64,000 nucleotides of DNA, from NCBI GenBank assembly GCA_963793095.1, contig CAWBYY010000007.1, forward strand, positions 1 to 64,000, given 5' to 3'. Positions 62,295 through 64,000 of the stretch are shown here, piece by piece (the stretch's first letter is position 1; every line of letters starts with the position of its first letter). Both the position numbers and the translations under genes were made by a program. The stretch comes from CAVWDI01 sp963793095. GTDB taxonomy: Bacteria; Chloroflexota; Anaerolineae; Anaerolineales; UBA4823. The notes beneath the pieces were generated by a model. That model was not told the DNA's origin. It did no database searches and saw only the letters and a program-made list of their open reading frames with translations.

Positions 62295-63327
62295 CAAGGG
62301 AGTTATCCTCAGCCGCATAGGTCGCGAAGAAGACGGTATAGCGGCCTATGATGAGCTGGTGGCGCGCTACGGAGATGATGAGGAGCCAGGTGTGCGCGAA
62401 CAGGTGGCAAGCGGTCTATTTAACAAGGGAGTAGCTTTCGATAACCTGGGTCGCGAAGAAGACGGTATAGCGGCTTATGATGAGCTGGTGGCGCGCTTCG
62501 GGGATGATGAGGACCCAGTTGTGCGGGAGACGGTGGCAAGCGGTCTGTTTAACAAGGGAGTTGTCCTCGGTCGCCTGGATCGCGAAGAAGACGGTATAGC
62601 GGCCTATGATGAGCTGGCGGCGCACTTCGGGGATGATGAGGAGCCAGGTGTGCGGGAACAGGTGGCAAGCGGTCTAAGAAACAAGGGAGTTACCCTCGGT
62701 CTCCTGGGTCGCGAAGAAGACGGTATAGCGGTCTGTGATGAGTTGGTGGCGCGCTTCGGGGAAGATGAGGAGCCAGGTGTGCGGGAGACGGTGGCAGAAG
62801 GTCTATATAACAAGGGAGTTGCCCTCGGCCTCCTGGATCGCGAAGAAGACGGTATAGCGGCCTATGATGAGCTGGTGGCGCGCTACGGGGATGATGAGGA
62901 GCCAGGTGTGCGCGAACAGGTGGCAAAAGGTCTAATTAACAAGGGAGTTGTCCTCAGCCGCATAGGTCGCGAAGAAGACGGAATAGCGGTCTATGATGAA
63001 CTGGTGGCGCGCTTCGGAGATGATGAGGAGCCAGGTGTGCGGGAGACGGTGGCAGAAGGCCTATTTAACAAGGGAGTTGTCCTCAGTCGCCTGGGTCGCG
63101 AAGAAGACGGTATTGCGGCTTTTGATGAGCTGGTGGCGCGCTTCGGGGATGATGAGGGGCCAGGTGTGCGGGAGACGGTGGCAAGCGGTCTATATAACAA
63201 GGGAGTTGTCCTCAGTCGCCTGGATCGCGAAGAAGACGGTATAGCGGCCTATGATGAGCTGGTGGCGCGCTACGGAGATGATGAGGGGCCAGGTGTGCGG
63301 GAACAGGTGGCAGAAAGGTCTATTTAA
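62218..63327 (+). CDS. Repeat-array segment 5
   Basis: 369 residues, about eight units in frame. Ends after an extra A near 63315 (GCAGAAAGG where other units have GCAGAAGG). Confidence 0.45.
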   Translation: MMSWWRASEMMRSQVCGRRWQKAYFNKGVILSRIGREEDGIAAYDELVARYGDDEEPGVREQVASGLFNKGVAFDNLGREEDGIAAYDELVARFGDDEDPVVRETVASGLFNKGVVLGRLDREEDGIAAYDELAAHFGDDEEPGVREQVASGLRNKGVTLGLLGREEDGIAVCDELVARFGEDEEPGVRETVAEGLYNKGVALGLLDREEDGIAAYDELVARYGDDEEPGVREQVAKGLINKGVVLSRIGREEDGIAVYDELVARFGDDEEPGVRETVAEGLFNKGVVLSRLGREEDGIAAFDELVARFGDDEGPGVRETVASGLYNKGVVLSRLDREEDGIAAYDELVARYGDDEGPGVREQVAERSI

Positions 63328-64000
63328 CAAGGGAGTTGCCCTCGGAAGCCTGGGTCGCGAAGAAGACAGTATAGCGGCCTATGATGAGCTGGTGGCGCGC
63401 TACGGAGATGGTGAGGAGCCAGGTGTGCGCGAACAGGTGGCAAAAGGTCTATATAACAAGGGAGTTGCCCTCAGCCGCATAGGTCGCGAAGAAGACGGTA
63501 TAGCGGTCTGTGATGAGCTGGCGGCGCGCTTCGGGGATGATGAGGACCCAGTTGTGCGGGAGACGGTGGCAGAAGGTCTATTTAACAAGGGAGTTGCCCT
63601 CGGCCTCCTGGATCGCGAAGAAGACGGTATAGCGGCCTATGATGAGCTTGTGGCGCGCTACGGAGATGATGAGGAGCCAGGTGTGCGCGAACAGGTGGCA
63701 AAAGGTCTATATAACAAGGGAGTTACCCTGGGTCTCCTGGGTCGCGAAGAAGACAGTATAGCGGCCTATGATGAGCTTGTGGCGCGCTTCGGGGATGATG
63801 AGGAGCCAGGTGTGCGCGAACAGGTGGCAAAAGGTCTATATAACAAGGGAGTTGCCCTGGGTCTCCTGGATCGCGAAGAAGACGGTATAGCGGCCTGTGA
63901 TGAGCTGGTGGCGCGCTTCGGAGATGATGAGGAGTCAGGTGTGCAGGAGGTTGTGGTAAGAGGTCTATATAACAAGGGAGTTGCCCTCGGAAGCCTGGAT
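63251..64000 (+). CDS. Repeat-array segment 6, open at the window edge
   Basis: The frame continues through about five more units to base 64000 without a stop. The gene runs beyond the window, so total repeat number and C-terminal domain are unknown. Confidence 0.45.
   Translation, partial: MMSWWRATEMMRGQVCGNRWQKGLFNKGVALGSLGREEDSIAAYDELVARYGDGEEPGVREQVAKGLYNKGVALSRIGREEDGIAVCDELAARFGDDEDPVVRETVAEGLFNKGVALGLLDREEDGIAAYDELVARYGDDEEPGVREQVAKGLYNKGVTLGLLGREEDSIAAYDELVARFGDDEEPGVREQVAKGLYNKGVALGLLDREEDGIAACDELVARFGDDEESGVQEVVVRGLYNKGVALGSLD

Larger units (their letters stand above)
60150..64000 (+). repeat. Tandem array of 129-bp units (43-residue TPR-like repeats)
   Basis: About 30 consecutive units to the window edge. 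The spacing is exactly 129 bases where I measured it (REED positions 60514, 60643, 60772). Unit pattern: NKGVALGRLDREEDGIAAYD, ELVARYGDDEEPGVREQVA, then KGLY. Two helices per unit plus a PGVREQVA third helix fit long TPR variants. DNA identity between units is very high, pointing to recent amplification or gene conversion. Five units carry an extra base near the KGLYNKG codons. Confidence 0.9.

Noticed and set aside
60145..63975. Long minus-strand open frames across the repeat array (Pro/His/Arg-rich readings)
   Set aside because: They are shadows of the plus-strand repeats: the same 129-base unit lacks stops on the other strand, composition is odd and there are no ribosome sites.
60150..64000. 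CRISPR-like array
   Set aside because: Period is 129 bases with no variable spacers, and every unit is coding in one frame apart from single-base insertions.

Overview
The window looks like part of an uncultured Anaerolineae-like (Chloroflexota) bacterial chromosome. This is an inference from protein style, not from a marker gene: many secreted proteins and lipoproteins carry Thr/Pro-rich linkers, one LysM protein has an N-terminal Cys-rich module I associate with that group, and GAF-rich NarL-type kinases and STAND-like ATPases are present. There is no rRNA and no intact tRNA. A general caution applies: at least a dozen genes are split by single-base indels, many of them in A/T runs. Either the assembly carries residual indels or the region is decaying, so split genes are described as single ancestral genes wherever the two halves clearly fit.

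Layout. 0-4.6 kb: end of a Wzz/BY-kinase exopolysaccharide gene, a LysM membrane protein, a lipoprotein, a GNAT acetyltransferase and MarC. 4.8-18.6 kb: the most coherent unusual locus. At least six very short genes share an N-terminal motif like MKVKTNLKAG. They lie around a C39-peptidase ABC exporter, a second ABC exporter with a degenerate N-terminus, a short HlyD-like adaptor, two pentapeptide-repeat proteins, a ParA-like ATPase, an SPFH protein and a TlpA-like lipoprotein. I read this as a secreted-peptide (RiPP or bacteriocin-like) system with a very short leader. 18.8-27.5 kb: a GAF histidine kinase and NarL regulator pair, a phosphofructokinase-like protein with altered active-site motifs, and a MacAB-like exporter closed by a strong terminator. 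27.5-36 kb: housekeeping and singletons (B3/B4 protein, inositol-phosphatase family, FabF, patatin, a split GT39-like glycosyltransferase).

36-40 kb: a Fur-family regulator with a TTGCAA dyad operator heads a probable nickel/cobalt ECF-type operon (metal-binding lipoprotein, NikL-like, CbiM/NikM, CbiQ, CbiO). 40-42.7 kb: small and broken genes (F420-type protein, flavodoxin remnant, epimerase) and a DUF7000-like protein. 42.9-47.7 kb: two adjacent AAA/STAND-like ATPases, one a transmembrane receptor-like protein with TPRs and two extracellular domains, broken by frameshifts.

48-58 kb: a decayed genomic island. Two directly repeated att-like sites, each with a tRNA-Lys 3' fragment followed by 11-bp direct repeats, bracket an AtuA/DUF4387 pair, a PEGA fragment and a trypsin-like protease. 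Next come a solo IS end, a modular secreted protein, a transposase remnant and a dead IS3-family element. 57.9 kb to the window end: a very large protein with a degenerate HD-like domain, a P-loop NTPase and about 30 nearly identical 43-residue TPR-like repeats (129-bp DNA period). It is interrupted by five single-base insertions, four of them at the same spot of the repeat unit. It resembles conflict or defence NTPases and is the second main candidate for something undescribed.
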